Assembly: GCF_021869535.1 (NCBI RefSeq)
Contig: NW_026262679.1
Coordinates: forward strand, 83,077,143 to 83,141,142
DNA: 64,000 nt
Source: Mytilus californianus
Lineage: Eukaryota; Mollusca; Bivalvia; Mytilida; Mytilidae
Direction of reading: 5' to 3'
Shown here: piece by piece, positions 12,450 to 22,589 of the stretch
How the letters are laid out: every line of letters begins with the position of its first letter
Position numbering within the stretch: the first letter of the stretch is position 1
Position numbers and translations under genes: made by a program
Notes under the pieces: generated by a model
Database searches by the model: none
Told to the model about the DNA's origin: nothing
What the model saw: the letters and a program-made list of their open reading frames with translations, nothing else

Positions 12450-13010
12450 TACTCCTCGAAAACATTTCGGGAGTATATATTAATCGCTATGTCCGTCCAT
12501 TTTCCTTCCGTCCGTTTGTCCTAAACAGAAAATTTGCAAATGAATTTCCGAACTTCAGTGTCCCTTACCGGACTGGAATATGACTTATTCAGATAGAAAA
12601 TAAAGGGAGGGGAAGAGAAGAAGCCTATTGATTCTGTGGCCAATAAGTCAAGGTCATTGTCAAAATTATAATTTGTTTTTTGGAAAAATGGTTTCCGGAT
12701 GGTAACCTGAGTTTCCCTTTCTTTATTGGAATGAATTTTCGCAGATTTAAGATTTAAACCTATTGATTTTGAGGTAAACGGGTCGAAAGGTCAATGTCAC
12801 TGTTATTGAAAAAAGATTAAAAAAGAAGCTTAGCTATAAGAATAGAATCTAGAAAAATGGCTTCCGGATGGTATCTTCAGTTTCTGTTGCATGATTGGAA
12901 TGAAACTTATACAGATGCAAGATATAGAGAAGGGAAAGACGCCTATCGATTTTGGAGTAAACAGGTCGAAGGTCAATGTCACTGTTACTAAAAATTGATG
13001 AAACAAGTTA
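12450..13010. repeat. Modular repeat with about 166-bp period
   Basis: GAAAAATGGTTTCCGGATGG recurs at about 12684 and, with one change, at 12852. Each is followed by a stretch ending in AGGTCAATGTCACTGTTA (about 12790 and 12973). A more diverged module precedes at about 12540-12660. TCCGTCCATTTTCCTTCCGTCC near 12490 is of the kind common in bivalve interspersed repeats. Confidence 0.55.
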
Positions 13011-13060
13011 TGAACTGTAACACGTTTATACAAGTTAGAATTAGCAATATTAGTGCATAG

Positions 13061-13168
13061 ATATAAGAAGATGTGGTATGAGTGCCAATGAGACAACTCT
13101 CCATCCAAGTCAAAATTTATAACAGTAAACCATTATAGGTCAAAGTACGGTCTTCAACGGCAATGCAT
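13061..13168 (+). repeat. R1 repeat, truncated copy
   Basis: It begins with the family's fixed end, ATAAGAAGATGTGGTATGAG, and includes GCCAATGAGACAACTCTCCA. It stops after TACGGTCTTCAACGGCAATG. Confidence 0.65.
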
Positions 13169-13984
13169 GTTTTTCCCCCAAGCATAGTAGTATTTTGCAC
13201 CCTCGAAGTAAAAATGTTTTCTCGTAATAAAGGGGCAATTTGGAGAGCATCAGTTGACAGTGCTTGCTTTTAACATTTTGTAAATGTAAAATAGTTCCGT
13301 TTTCAAAGACTCGAAAACATACTAGTTGTGAAAAGCGATACGTTTTGGATAAATGTATAATGCTTCGGACTATCCAGCACACACTGAAAAATTGTTTTAT
13401 ATACTCAATAGATTTGCTAATAAAGCAAATAGTAGTATTAGTAAATATAAAAAAAAATCAGTGTGTTTATTAAACTTTTACCGCATTTTTCTTGGAAAAT
13501 ATAGAATGAAAGTAGACAAGAAGAATTATATCAGCATTACCATTCGCAAAATCTATACTGCGTTTACATCTTTCCCGCAATTGTTTTATTATTATTTTAT
13601 AGCAATTGCTTTATGTTTCCGCAGATTGTTGCTTTTTCTTGAAAAATTAAGTTCATTTCCATTTAAAATATTAGCAGTTTAATTATTGATTAAGAAACAC
13701 TATTTGAACAATACATATAAAAGATTATGAAATTCTGGGAACCATATTGGGAAACATGAAATCCCGATGAGAGGTATTGGTCTTACTTGAATTACTCCCA
13801 TTATCTGAACTAAATACCTTAAAACAGGCATTACAATGTGTGTAGTTAACATTTAATCGCACATATACTCATTCACAACCATAGTATATTAGATTTAATA
13901 CACTTTATACACGTTCAAAAGATGCAAAAGGTTCTCTTGTGCTTAAAACCCCCACATAGGTTTTGAGAAGTTGATGAAAATATT

Positions 13985-14106
13985 AAAATAAAGAGATGTG
14001 GTATGACTGCCAATTAGACAGCCTTCCACCAGAGTTCAAATGAAGTAGATGAAAGCAATTATAGACCACCGTACTGCCTTCAGCAACGAGAAAACCCCAT
14101 ACCGGC
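13985..14106 (+). repeat. R1 repeat, truncated copy
   Basis: It begins AAAGAGATGTGGTATGACTG and continues through CACCGTACTGCCTTCAGCAA and GAGAAAACCCCATACCG before losing similarity. Confidence 0.65.
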
Positions 14107-14599
14107 ACTAGTATCTGTGATATCACTTTGCTCTCGGTTTTACCATTGACAAAATCCAAATCCTGCGTAATTAAATACCATACTTCCAAACCTATGTTTT
14201 TAAAAACAAATAACAGTTGATACAAAATTCCACAGCATATTCTGTTTATTCATTAGTCGATTTCACAAATAGTGGTTACTTATAAATTAGTTAGTTTCAT
14301 GTTATTCTGGCGTCTTACGTTCATGTAATTCTCATAACATTTTTGTGCCTGTACCAAGCCAGGCTTTCTTTACAATGTGTAGTTCGTTGTTTTTCCCCAC
14401 TTTTTCTACATCTATTTTTCAGAGGAAGTTGGAATTGATGGTCGTGAGGTTTGTTGCATTGTCCAATATTTTTGGTAATTCCTTTTACACCCAGGTATTG
14501 CCGTACTCGTATTTGGCACAACTTCTTCGACATTTTCGGTGTTTAAAGCTCAACAGCTACGTATTTTTTTGTTTTAATTTAATTTTATTTTATCCCTTT

Positions 14600-15072
14600 T
14601 ATGTAAAATCAGCTTCCTTATTTCCAGCAGAACATAAAACCCTTTCACTCTCTATTGGCGTAAAACTTGATATGTTCTTCTAATTTTGTATATTTCGATT
14701 AACAGTAAACGTAGTGTTAAAAGAAGGCGGGAACTAAATATTGTAATAGGGAAAAAAATACAATGCATTTAATTACGCTTTTTAGAAATCATTATCCAGG
14801 TGCTTATACTTTAGATAGATGTTTGGTTTTGCTTACTACTTAACGTTCCATTTCCGTTTTCAAAGTAGGGTTAATTAGACTTTGTAGAGCAAAATGAGGA
14901 ATTGCATGCAATTGCTTTACGCATTATTTAAACGATTCAAGTAAAAATTTACCAACAAAAAATCTATGCAGAGATGACAGAGACTGTTTAATAGATTGTT
15001 TTTGCTTGCGAAATGTCCAATACCAAAAACCCATTGGTATTCATGACATAATCAAGTTCAACGAAAGCCGAG
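14600..15072. repeat. Copy 2 of the segmental duplication, left part
   Basis: It aligns to 1530-2040: TCAAAGTAGGGTTAATTAGAC here against TCAAATTAGGGTTAATTATAC there, and CATGACATAATCAAGTT against CGTGACATGATAAAGTT. Similarity stops at about 15072, where the inserted transposable-element block begins, and resumes at about 22600. Confidence 0.65.
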
Positions 15073-15983
15073 TAGGGTCCATAAAACCTTTGAATTTAAA
15101 ACGGCAACAATTGGCTACTCTTCGACAAGTGGGAACTTCAGAAGCGCAACGTTCCAAAACATGACAAATGGATATGAATTATCCGAAGTTGTTTTGGTAA
15201 AACATACAAATAAAGAAATCTTTTAAGGAACAACCGCAAAGTTTCATAGGAAAAGAACACACAAACTTTAAAAAAAAACCACACACAGCAATTGAAACTG
15301 AGAGACATAACGGCGGTCTAACGTATGAACAGTGAAGGAAAATTATTCCTAATATTTAGCCACGTCATGTTTAGTTCAAAATATTGAACAGAGGATAAAA
15401 ACTATTTAGGCACAATTTGTATAGGTTGAATAAAAAGGCAATTCTAATAGTGTTTTTATTCAGAACAATTGTTATTAACCATACCTTGTAGCAGGAAGTG
15501 GTATACTTTGCACAGACACCTAACTAGTGTTGCTCACCTCCAGATATCTAGCTTCTTGTTATTTATACCATTGTGTTCATATACAAATACCCCATATTTC
15601 TTTTTGTTCATATTATATATATATCTAAAACTGAAATAAAAATAAAAGGTCAGTTTGTCTCACAAACGGTAAAAACTAATCGAAGTTGCTTTACAGTTGA
15701 TGGTTCAATGCTTTTAATTTTGGGTTATACCTACACTGGACTCAATTTACTTTATACATATAAGGGATCGGGTTAATTCACTTGGACGGAAATGAGTTTT
15801 CGTTTACGTATTTATCATTAATTGCACCTCTAGATGCATTTTTCGAACAAACTGTTACGTATTTTCTGCAGTAGGAAATCACACTGCGGACTCGAATCTT
15901 GGATGGACGGCCGTTAAAATCAATTAATTCCTATACAATTGAGTTTAATGTTGTCCTCGGTTGCCATGTTGGTTGCTATATAT
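15073..15983. other. Left part of the block inserted into copy 2
   Basis: This 0.9 kb has no counterpart in copy 1, so it belongs to the inserted DNA or a later addition. TAGGGTCCATAAAACCTTT at 15073-15091 is an imperfect inverted match to AAAGGTTTTATTTGGAACCTA at 22510-22530, at the other edge of the block. No coding region is seen. Confidence 0.4.
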
Positions 15984-16172
15984 ATATTTATATTTATGTA
16001 CGTGGCGGATGAATTTTATTGCATGATAATTCTATTATTATATCAATAGAATTGTCACCGGTTTAATGAACCTGAGTTTATAAATCAGGCGGACTCAATT
16101 TGAAATTGTTGACAAGGGCGTTGACCATTCGCCAGTACACACGTATTTTTTTTAGAAATACTAGTATATTCG
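15984..16172 (+). repeat. Terminal direct repeat A1 of the retroelement
   Basis: It shares GGCGGATGAATTTTAT and GACAAGGGCGTTGACCATTC with A2 at 21238-21435, in the same orientation and about 90% alike by eye. It lies directly before gag. Confidence 0.8.
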
Positions 16173-16198
16173 AGATCTTCCATAGACATACGTTGACA

Positions 16199-16949
16199 AT
16201 GTCAGACATTGAGGATGAAACTTAAGATTTAGCGAGTGAACAGCAAGGTACGTTCACTAGAAATTCGCACGAAATGTCAAATTCTGATTTGTTTTCGCTT
16301 CTAAAGGCTTATATTGACAATAGATTGTCGGGCATTGAAACTTCTTTCACAGATACTACGCATACTTTTGAGAAAAAGTTTAAAACGGCCGAAGATTCCT
16401 TTAAATTCAATGGTCATCAAGTGCAGTACGAGCTTAACGTTGGTTTGCAGGATTTTATACAGAGGGCGTTGGCTTATTTAGGGAGAAACAAGTCAGATAA
16501 AGCGGAGACTATCTTGAATAAGGCACTAAACACACTGAAGAAAAGAACAAGTTCATGAGAATTGCAGATAAGCCGAAGGGAGGATGGAAGACCGAACAAA
16601 TATATCTATCTGATGATCTAGCTAGCGACTCCGAGGATGAAAAAAGATAAGGACAGTTTACAACCGTGCAGTGAAAAAGTTGAAGTCCGTAAAATCTGTA
16701 GACAAGAAGCAGAACGTGCGCAAAAGACAAGATGAAGCTTCCGGTTCAAACTCACAGACTGCTTATAATGCAATCCCAGTATCTGTCAGCATGCCGCCCT
16801 TTCGTGGGAGCAGACCTGGTTACGGAACCCAGGTCAAAAGCTCCAGAGAAGGAGACATGTGTTACAGGTGCGGACTCTTTGAACATTGTGCTTCCGAGTG
16901 CAAAGAGACACCAAGACCGGATTTGGAGCTCCCAGGGGGAACTTCTTAA
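16199..16949 (+). pseudogene. gag-like ORF with CCHC zinc knuckle, broken
   Basis: The frame opens at ATG 16199 (MSDIEDET) and hits TAA at 16223. It reopens to 16558, then continues after a frameshift with the segment DDLASDSEDEK and ends at 16949. The C-terminal part carries CYRCGLFEHCASEC, a CX2CX4HX4C nucleic-acid-binding knuckle. Such knuckles bind the RNA genome in retrotransposon Gag proteins. The acidic SDSEDEK stretch followed by a basic region is, to my knowledge, common in DIRS-order Gag-like proteins. The ORF sits between terminal repeat A1 and the RT region, as expected. Confidence 0.75.
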
Positions 16950-17071
16950 AGATTTCAGCGCTCATACGAACACTTTTAAGGTACAAGATGTTTTTTATTA
17001 TGAAAAGGGTATACAGATATTTTTGTTAAAAATAGGCTGAAAAATTCTGTAAACATCTGGAAAAGTATTAA

Positions 17072-17765
17072 AGGGGCATTAGCTACGAGATATGAAAAAA
17101 AATAAAATATGATTTTATTGTTCAATTCTTAATGAAAGTGAAATAGTGAAATAATAATTCGCTTTTAGCAGCCAATTTGGTTCAATTTTGTCAAAATAAG
17201 CTAAGAAACATCGCTGATGAGTTATTCACTGGCAAATGAATAATTCGACCTCATTGAATCCGTAAGCATGTGACTTTCAATATAATCCCTTAGCTAGAGA
17301 TTGTGTATGCATAAACTAGGCGTGTTCAGCTATTAAAAGGAAAAGAATGTCAATATTGAAAGTGAAACAAGGGTAAACCACTTTGTTGACTGATTCAATC
17401 CACAAGGTAAAAGCGATGATTAACATATTTTTTAAACCTATAATATGAAGTCAAACAGACCTAGAAAAATCCAATTATACGTCTTAATCGTATTAATACG
17501 TGTTCGCTATCTATTTGTATATATATTTATGTTTATATCGGGTTACAGGACCGTCGACAGTCTTCGGAGGTCACCTCGATGGTTAATTAGATGGCGTCTA
17601 GACTAAAATACACACGAAATGCTAATACATATTATCGAGTCCATGCATCGTAAATTGTTTATTTAAGACTTTTTTATAATTCGGATATACGTTTTAGTAT
17701 GTTATAAATTAAATATGAAAATTTGGGTCAAATCGGTAAACATAAATTTGACAGCTAATGCCCCT
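17072..17765. mobile_element. TTAA-flanked MITE nested in the retroelement
   Basis: The inverted ends are AGGGGCATTAGCT and AGCTAATGCCCCT, flanked by TTAA at 17068-17071 and 17766-17769. The host ORF reads into the left edge and continues in frame just beyond the right edge once one TTAA is counted, so the borders are well supported. A TTAA target duplication fits piggyBac-type transposition. It carries no transposase. Confidence 0.85.
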
Positions 17766-18059
17766 TTAAAGCTTCTAGTTTTATTGTTGACGTTATCGAA
17801 AATGGTTACAAAATACCTTTGTTGGAAGAACCTGAAAAAATATATTTGAAAAATAATAAAGCGCAATTAAAGAGTTTTTATGTGGCGGTTTAGTAAAACA
17901 GGTATCAATTATGCCACATGTTGTTAACCCTTTAACCGTTTCAGTTAACCGTTAAGGTAAACACAGGTTGATTTTAGACCTTAGACATGTAAATAAACAG
18001 GTTGTTGTAAACAAAGTCAAATTTGAAGATTGGAAAACTTTATCACAATATGTTACTTT

Positions 18060-18397
18060 AAAATTGAGAATGGAAATGGGGAATGTGTCATAGATATAAC
18101 AACCCGACCGAAGAGCAGAAAACAGCCGAAGGCCACCAATGGGTCTCCAATACAGCGAGAAAATCCCGCACCCGGATGCGGGCTTCAGCTGGCCCCTAAA
18201 AAAAATGTGTACTAGTTCAGTGAAAAATGACGTCACACTAAACTCCAAAACATATAAATGAACTAAAATTAAAAAACATACAAGACTAAGAAAGGCCAGA
18301 GGCTCCACACTTGGGACAGGCGCAAAAATGCGGCGGGGTGAAACATGTTTTGTGAGATCTCTACCCTTCCCCTATACCTCTAGCCAATGTAGAATAA
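18060..18397 (+). mobile_element. R2 repeat inserted in the RT region
   Basis: It splits the RT ORF between the entry block and FDLKSGYHH. ACTTT flanks both sides (18055-18059, 18398-18402) as a 5-bp target duplication. The body includes GGGAATGTGTCATAGA, CCGAAGGCCACCAATGGGTC and CAGCTGGCCCCTAAA, shared with 28291-28480. I see no terminal inverted repeats; the class is unknown. Confidence 0.7.
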
Positions 18398-19789
18398 ACT
18401 TTGAATTGATATGGGTACGTCTTTGATTTGAAGTCAGGATACCACCATTTGAATATTTTTGAGCAACATCAAAAGTATTTAGGGTTTTCGTGGAAAGGAG
18501 AAAACGATATTTTACAATTGTATGTATTTACTGTGTTGCCATTTGTTTAAGCTCTAGCGGTTATATCTTTACTAAAGCTGTTAGACAACTGGTCAAGCAA
18601 AAAGGTATTTGTCTATTTAGACGAAGGTTTTGGGGTTGAAAACAGCTATGAGCTTTATGAAAAGCACGCTCAAAGAATCAAAACAGACTTGATTGCTTCT
18701 TGTTTTGTTCCAAAAAAAGATAAGTGTGTATGGTTACCTTCACAGCGTGTTGAATGGTTAGGTTTTTTGCGGAATTTAATATCTTGCAAATTACAAATTC
18801 CTCGGAGAAAAATAGGTAACATATTGAATTTAGTGGCTTTTATACTAAATCTAGTTACAGGGTAAAGGTACGACAGTTGGTCAAAATTTGTGGTAAATTA
18901 ATTGCTGTAGCACCAGCCGTAGGCAATGTTACTCAGATCATGACATGATGCATTTTTCAGTCATTAATATGAGAGACTATTGCGATCAATTTGTAAACAT
19001 CGGTAAGCACCCTAATAGTACATGTATCAATGAGCTTATTTTCTGGAGAGATAATTTGCCTTTCTTAAAGGCGGTTGATCTGGTTAAGAACATTTCAAAT
19101 TTTCATGTTTTCACAGATGCAAGCGATACTGGCGCTGCTGGTTACATACAAAATTCATCTAAAATTTTGCACAAAATGTGGTTAGAAACTGAGAGAGGTA
19201 GGAGCTCTACTTGGAGAGAAGTAAAAGCAATTCAGTCATGTGTCAGTGCTTTTTCAAGACTCTTACAAAACAGTATCGTGACTTTTCACACAGATAACAA
19301 GAATGTTGTTAGCATTGTAAATAAAGTAGCAAAGTACAAGAGTTACATCAATTGTCTTTAGAAATTTATAGGTGTAATTTACTTGAAACATTTCATTACA
19401 CATAATCTGGTTACCAAAAGATTACGAGAAGGCTGATTTATTAAATCGGATTATAGATATTGATGACTGGGGTATTTCTGCAGAGTACTTTGAATTTTTA
19501 GACGACCTCTGGGGTCCTCATACATTTGATAGGTTTGCTTATATGGACAATAACAAAGTAAACAAGTTTAGTTCTTTGTGTTGAAACCCTGGTTCCTCAG
19601 CAGTGGACGCTTTCTCAGCCTCTGAGTACAAGAATACAATATATTAGTACCACCAGTGTCTTTAGTTTGCAGATGCAGAAACCACTTGGTTAGATGCAAA
19701 GCAGAGGGAACACTGATAGTTCCGAGTTTGGTCGTCTTAATTCGGAATACTGATCCTACAGATCTGGGTATAGTAATGGTCACTGGACA

Positions 19790-20335
19790 AATATTTCGCT
19801 AAAAAATCTTAGGTTATTAGCTATGTGTTTTCTGGCTTATTCAGGATTTTTAAGGTACAGTGAACTATGTCAGATCAGAGCAAAACACATTACATTCGGA
19901 GACGATCATATTGATATTTTCATTGAGAGTAGTAAAACCGATTATTACCGAAAGGGAAAAAACGTTTTGATAGCTTAACTTGATCAAGCACACTGTCCTG
20001 TCAAAATTTTTAGTGATTATTTAGATAAAGCTAAAATAGACATGTCTTCAGATGATTTTGTGTTCAGAGCTTTATCTTATTGTAAGAATACAAACAACTG
20101 CAAGCTGAGAAAAAAGAATATAAAACTATCCTATACTAGAACTAGAGAGATTGTTTAAAGCGCTTTATCAGAAATAGGTTTATAATTAATCATTTTTGGT
20201 ACACATAGTTTTAGGGCAGGCGATTGCTCAGCCGCTAGTTACTAAGGTGTCTCAGACAGATCATTAAAGCTTCACGGAATCTGATATCGCGAAAGACAGT
20301 TACATAAGTGATAATTTGAAAAAAACGCTTACTTG
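19790..20335 (+). pseudogene. Tyrosine recombinase, broken
   Basis: The block 1 arginine lies in FLAYSGFLRYSELCQIRAK. The lysine region SKTDYYRKGK, the HxxR box as GTHSFRAGDCSAAS and the presumed nucleophile tyrosine in KDSYISDNL follow in the normal order. This is the catalytic R-K-HxxR-Y set of the tyrosine recombinase family, which DIRS-order elements use to integrate a circular DNA copy. Several in-frame stops (for example 19976, 20156) and a frameshift before the final Tyr show decay. Confidence 0.8.
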
Positions 20336-20390
20336 TTTAAAAATCTTTAGGTATATAGATTTTTTATCGTAATTTCTTTCTTTGTACAGT

Positions 20391-20503
20391 CGAGAATGGT
20401 CATCGTGCCTGAGAAGATCTAAAACTGGTGTTTTAGTTATTTTTAATATTAGATGAATGAGATAAGAAACATATGGGGCAGTCAGTATACAGAAGTTATA
20501 TAT
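20391..20503 (+). repeat. Arm B1 of an inverted repeat in the retroelement 3' region
   Basis: It contains GAATGGTCATCGTG, AAGATCTAAAACTGGTGTTTT and GGGGCAGTCAGTATACAGAA, and is the inverse of 22205-22335. The arm resumes at 21184-21237 after an R1 insertion. Confidence 0.75.
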
Positions 20504-21183
20504 AAAATAAGAAGATGTGGTATAACTGCCAATGAGACAACTCTCCACAAGAGACCAAATGACACAGAAATTAACATCTGTAGGTCACCGTACGGCCTTC
20601 AACAATGAGCAAAACCCATACCGCATAGTCAGCTATAAAAGGCCCCGAAATGACAATTGTAAAACAATTCAAACGAGAAAACTAACGGCCTAATTTATGT
20701 ACAAAATAATGAATGAAAAACAAATATGATACACAGAAACAAACGACAACCACTGAATTACAGGCTCCTGACTTGGGACAGGCACATATAGAATGTTACG
20801 GGGATAAACATGTTAGCGGGCGCCCAACCCTCCCCTAACCTGGGACAGTGGTGTAACAGTACAACATAAGAACAAACTATAAAAATCAGTTGAAAAAGGC
20901 TTAACTCATTAGATGGATACAAACAGAAATACATATTACAAAAATATGTGGACGTGGTAGGGTAATTATACATCCCCACAACAAAAAGACACTAAGTTCA
21001 GATCTGATAGTACTCGCAGTTACTGACAGCTAGTTCAAAGCCAATAACAACTAATAAAAAAAGCATGCATCTAAGACTAAAATATCAATCAGTACACATC
21101 CAACATCCAATGGATTTGGTGTAAAGACGTTATAACAGTCCGAGAAAAACATGACCTTGTGCAATGCCAAGATACAGGTATTT
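20504..21183 (+). mobile_element. R1 repeat, longest copy, inserted in arm B1
   Basis: The uninterrupted partner arm at 22165-22335 shows what this site looked like before insertion, fixing the borders within a few bases. The copy starts ATAAGAAGATGTGGTAT and includes CACCGTACGGCCTTCAACAA, GGCTCCTGACTTGGGACAGG, CCTAACCTGGGACAGTGGTG and CTGACAGCTAGTTCAAAGCC. It has no ORF of its own that I recognise and no terminal inverted repeats. Confidence 0.7.
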
Positions 21184-21237
21184 AGTCTAGTTCATAAATA
21201 ATTTATGTTCGTTTGAAAAAAAGAGAATTTAGAAAAT

Positions 21238-21435
21238 AAATATATTTATGTTCGTGGCGGATGAATTTTATCGTATGATAATTCTATTATTATACTAATA
21301 TAATTGTAACCAGTTTAATGAACCTTAGTATATAAATCGAGTGGACTCGATTTGAAATTATCGACAAGGGCGTTGACCATTCGCCAGTACACACGTATTT
21401 TTGTTAGATATACTTTTGTACATATATATTCGAAA
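21238..21435 (+). repeat. Direct repeat A2 of the retroelement
   Basis: This is the second copy of A1 in the same orientation, downstream of the tyrosine recombinase. It shares TTAATGAACCT and GTTGACCATTCGCCAGTACA. Confidence 0.8.
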
Positions 21436-21507
21436 ACAGTATTAAACTGCAAGATCAATAAACTCAACTTTAAACGGATGATGTAATAAATGTTCTCAAC
21501 TCTAACC

Positions 21508-21605
21508 CGAATAATTCAGTCGTTATATTCCACTGCTCTACGATGGCTACATTAACGCGAGTGGGAGAGTCGATCACGTGGAGGGACTGAATTATTCTGG
21601 TTATC
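21508..21605. repeat. Inverted repeat (hairpin) after A2
   Basis: The arms AACCCGAATAATTCAGTC (21508-21525) and GACTGAATTATTCTGGTT (21586-21603) pair almost perfectly around a GC-richer loop holding GCGAGTGGGAGAGTCGATCA. Confidence 0.65.
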
Positions 21606-21615
21606 TCAACTCAAG

Positions 21616-22152
21616 TATCTCGTGTGATTTCAATTGAATAAAAGGATTATGTATCAAATGTTCTCAACACAAATATCTCGTGTGATTTCAATTGGATAAA
21701 AGGATTATGTATCAAATGTTCTCAACACAAGTATCTCGTGTGATTTCAATTGAATAAAAGGATTATGTATCAAATGTTCTCAACTCAAGTATCTCGTGTG
21801 ATTTCAACTGGATAAAAGGATTATGTATCAAATGTTCTCAACACAAGTATCTCGTGTGATTTCAATTGAATAAAAGGATTATGTATCAAATGTCCACAAT
21901 AAAAGTATCTCGTTTGATTTCAATTGGATAAAAGGATGATGTATCAAATGTCCACAATAAAAGTATCTCGTTTGATTTCAATTGGATAAAAGGATGATGT
22001 ATCAAATGTCCACGATAAAAGTATCTCGTTTGATTTCAATTGGATAAAAGGATGATGTATCAAATGTCCACAATAAAAGTATCTCGTTTGATTTCGATCG
22101 GATAAAAGGATGATGTATCAAATGTCCACAATAAAAGTATCTCATGTGATTT
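21616..22152. repeat. 58-bp tandem array, about nine copies plus a partial one
   Basis: The unit begins TATCTCGTGTGATTTCAATT and recurs at 21616, 21674, 21732, 21790 and 21848, on to about 22136. The first half of the array joins units with TTCTCAACACAAG, the second half with GTCCACAATAAAAG, so two unit types expanded side by side. Confidence 0.85.
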
Positions 22153-22164
22153 GGATAGAAATCT

Positions 22165-22335
22165 TATTTTTTAAATTCTCTTCGTTCAAACGAACATAAA
22201 TTATTTATGTACTAGACTATATAATTTCTGTATACTGACTGCCCCATCTGTTTCTTATCTCATTCATATATTAAGAATTAAAAAAAACACCAGTTTTAGA
22301 TCTTGTCAGCCACGATGACCATTCTCTTTAATCGA
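22165..22335 (-). repeat. Arm B2, inverted partner of B1
   Basis: Its reverse complement matches 20391-20503 joined to 21184-21237 (TCTAGTACATAAATAATTTA; GAATGGTCATCGTGG). In a canonical split-direct-repeat element B2 would be direct, so the orientation is unusual. Confidence 0.75.
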
Positions 22336-22589
22336 ACATTGCAATATCAAACGATAACATTATTCATAATTGTAAATCAAAGTCCACAATATACAGAATA
22401 AGTCCTCTGTTGAAATACATGAAAAAAATGTTGAACTCAACAATCTACAAAAGACGAATCAAATTATGTTACAAAAAGTATTTAAAAAGAATATAAGAAT
22501 GTGATTTTTAAAGGTTTTATTTGGAACCTATGCATCATCATCGACTCAACGTGTGTCATTTTATTTGTGCAAAATAAAGAAATTTATAT

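Larger units (their letters stand above)
17010..19800 (+). pseudogene. Reverse transcriptase and RNase H region, broken
   Basis: In order, leaving out nested insertions: a linker with ASSFIVDVIENGYKIPLL (from 17770), RT entry RLILDLRHVNKQVVVNK (about 17961-18011), FDLKSGYHHLNIFEQHQ (about 18430-18480), the catalytic box as VYLDEGFG (about 18609-18632), and QRVEWLGFL. RNase H follows with HVFTDASDTGAAGY, an STWREVKAIQ Glu and FHTDNKNVVSIV (18945-19361), then DDLWGPHTFDRFA (19501-19539). These motifs match the DIRS-order RT-RNase H. Stops at 17935-17960, 18548 and elsewhere, plus frameshifts, make it a pseudogene. The usual second catalytic Asp of the RT box is Glu. Confidence 0.8.
15984..22340 (+). 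mobile_element. Decayed tyrosine-recombinase retroelement (DIRS/Ngaro type)
   Basis: In order on + it holds a terminal repeat (A1), gag with a zinc knuckle, reverse transcriptase, RNase H, a tyrosine recombinase in place of a DDE integrase, a second terminal repeat (A2, 21238-21435), a 58-bp tandem array, and an inverted segment. A tyrosine recombinase with separated direct repeats points to the Ngaro/PAT side of the DIRS order. All frames are broken by stops and shifts, so it is inactive. At least three later insertions lie inside it (17072-17765, 18060-18397, 20504-21183). The outer limits are approximate; homology between flanking duplicated sequences puts the whole inserted block at about 15073-22590. 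Confidence 0.8.

Noticed and set aside
18945..19361. 138-codon frame as a host gene
   Set aside because: Its TDASD, Glu and HTDN motifs are RNase H of the surrounding retroelement.
15984..21435. A1 and A2 as LTRs of a Gypsy/Copia element
   Set aside because: The element has a tyrosine recombinase and no DDE integrase or protease, the repeats lack the usual TG...CA ends, and inverted arms surround A2.
21616..22152. 58-bp array as a CRISPR
   Set aside because: Units are directly joined with no unique spacers, and the DNA is eukaryotic.
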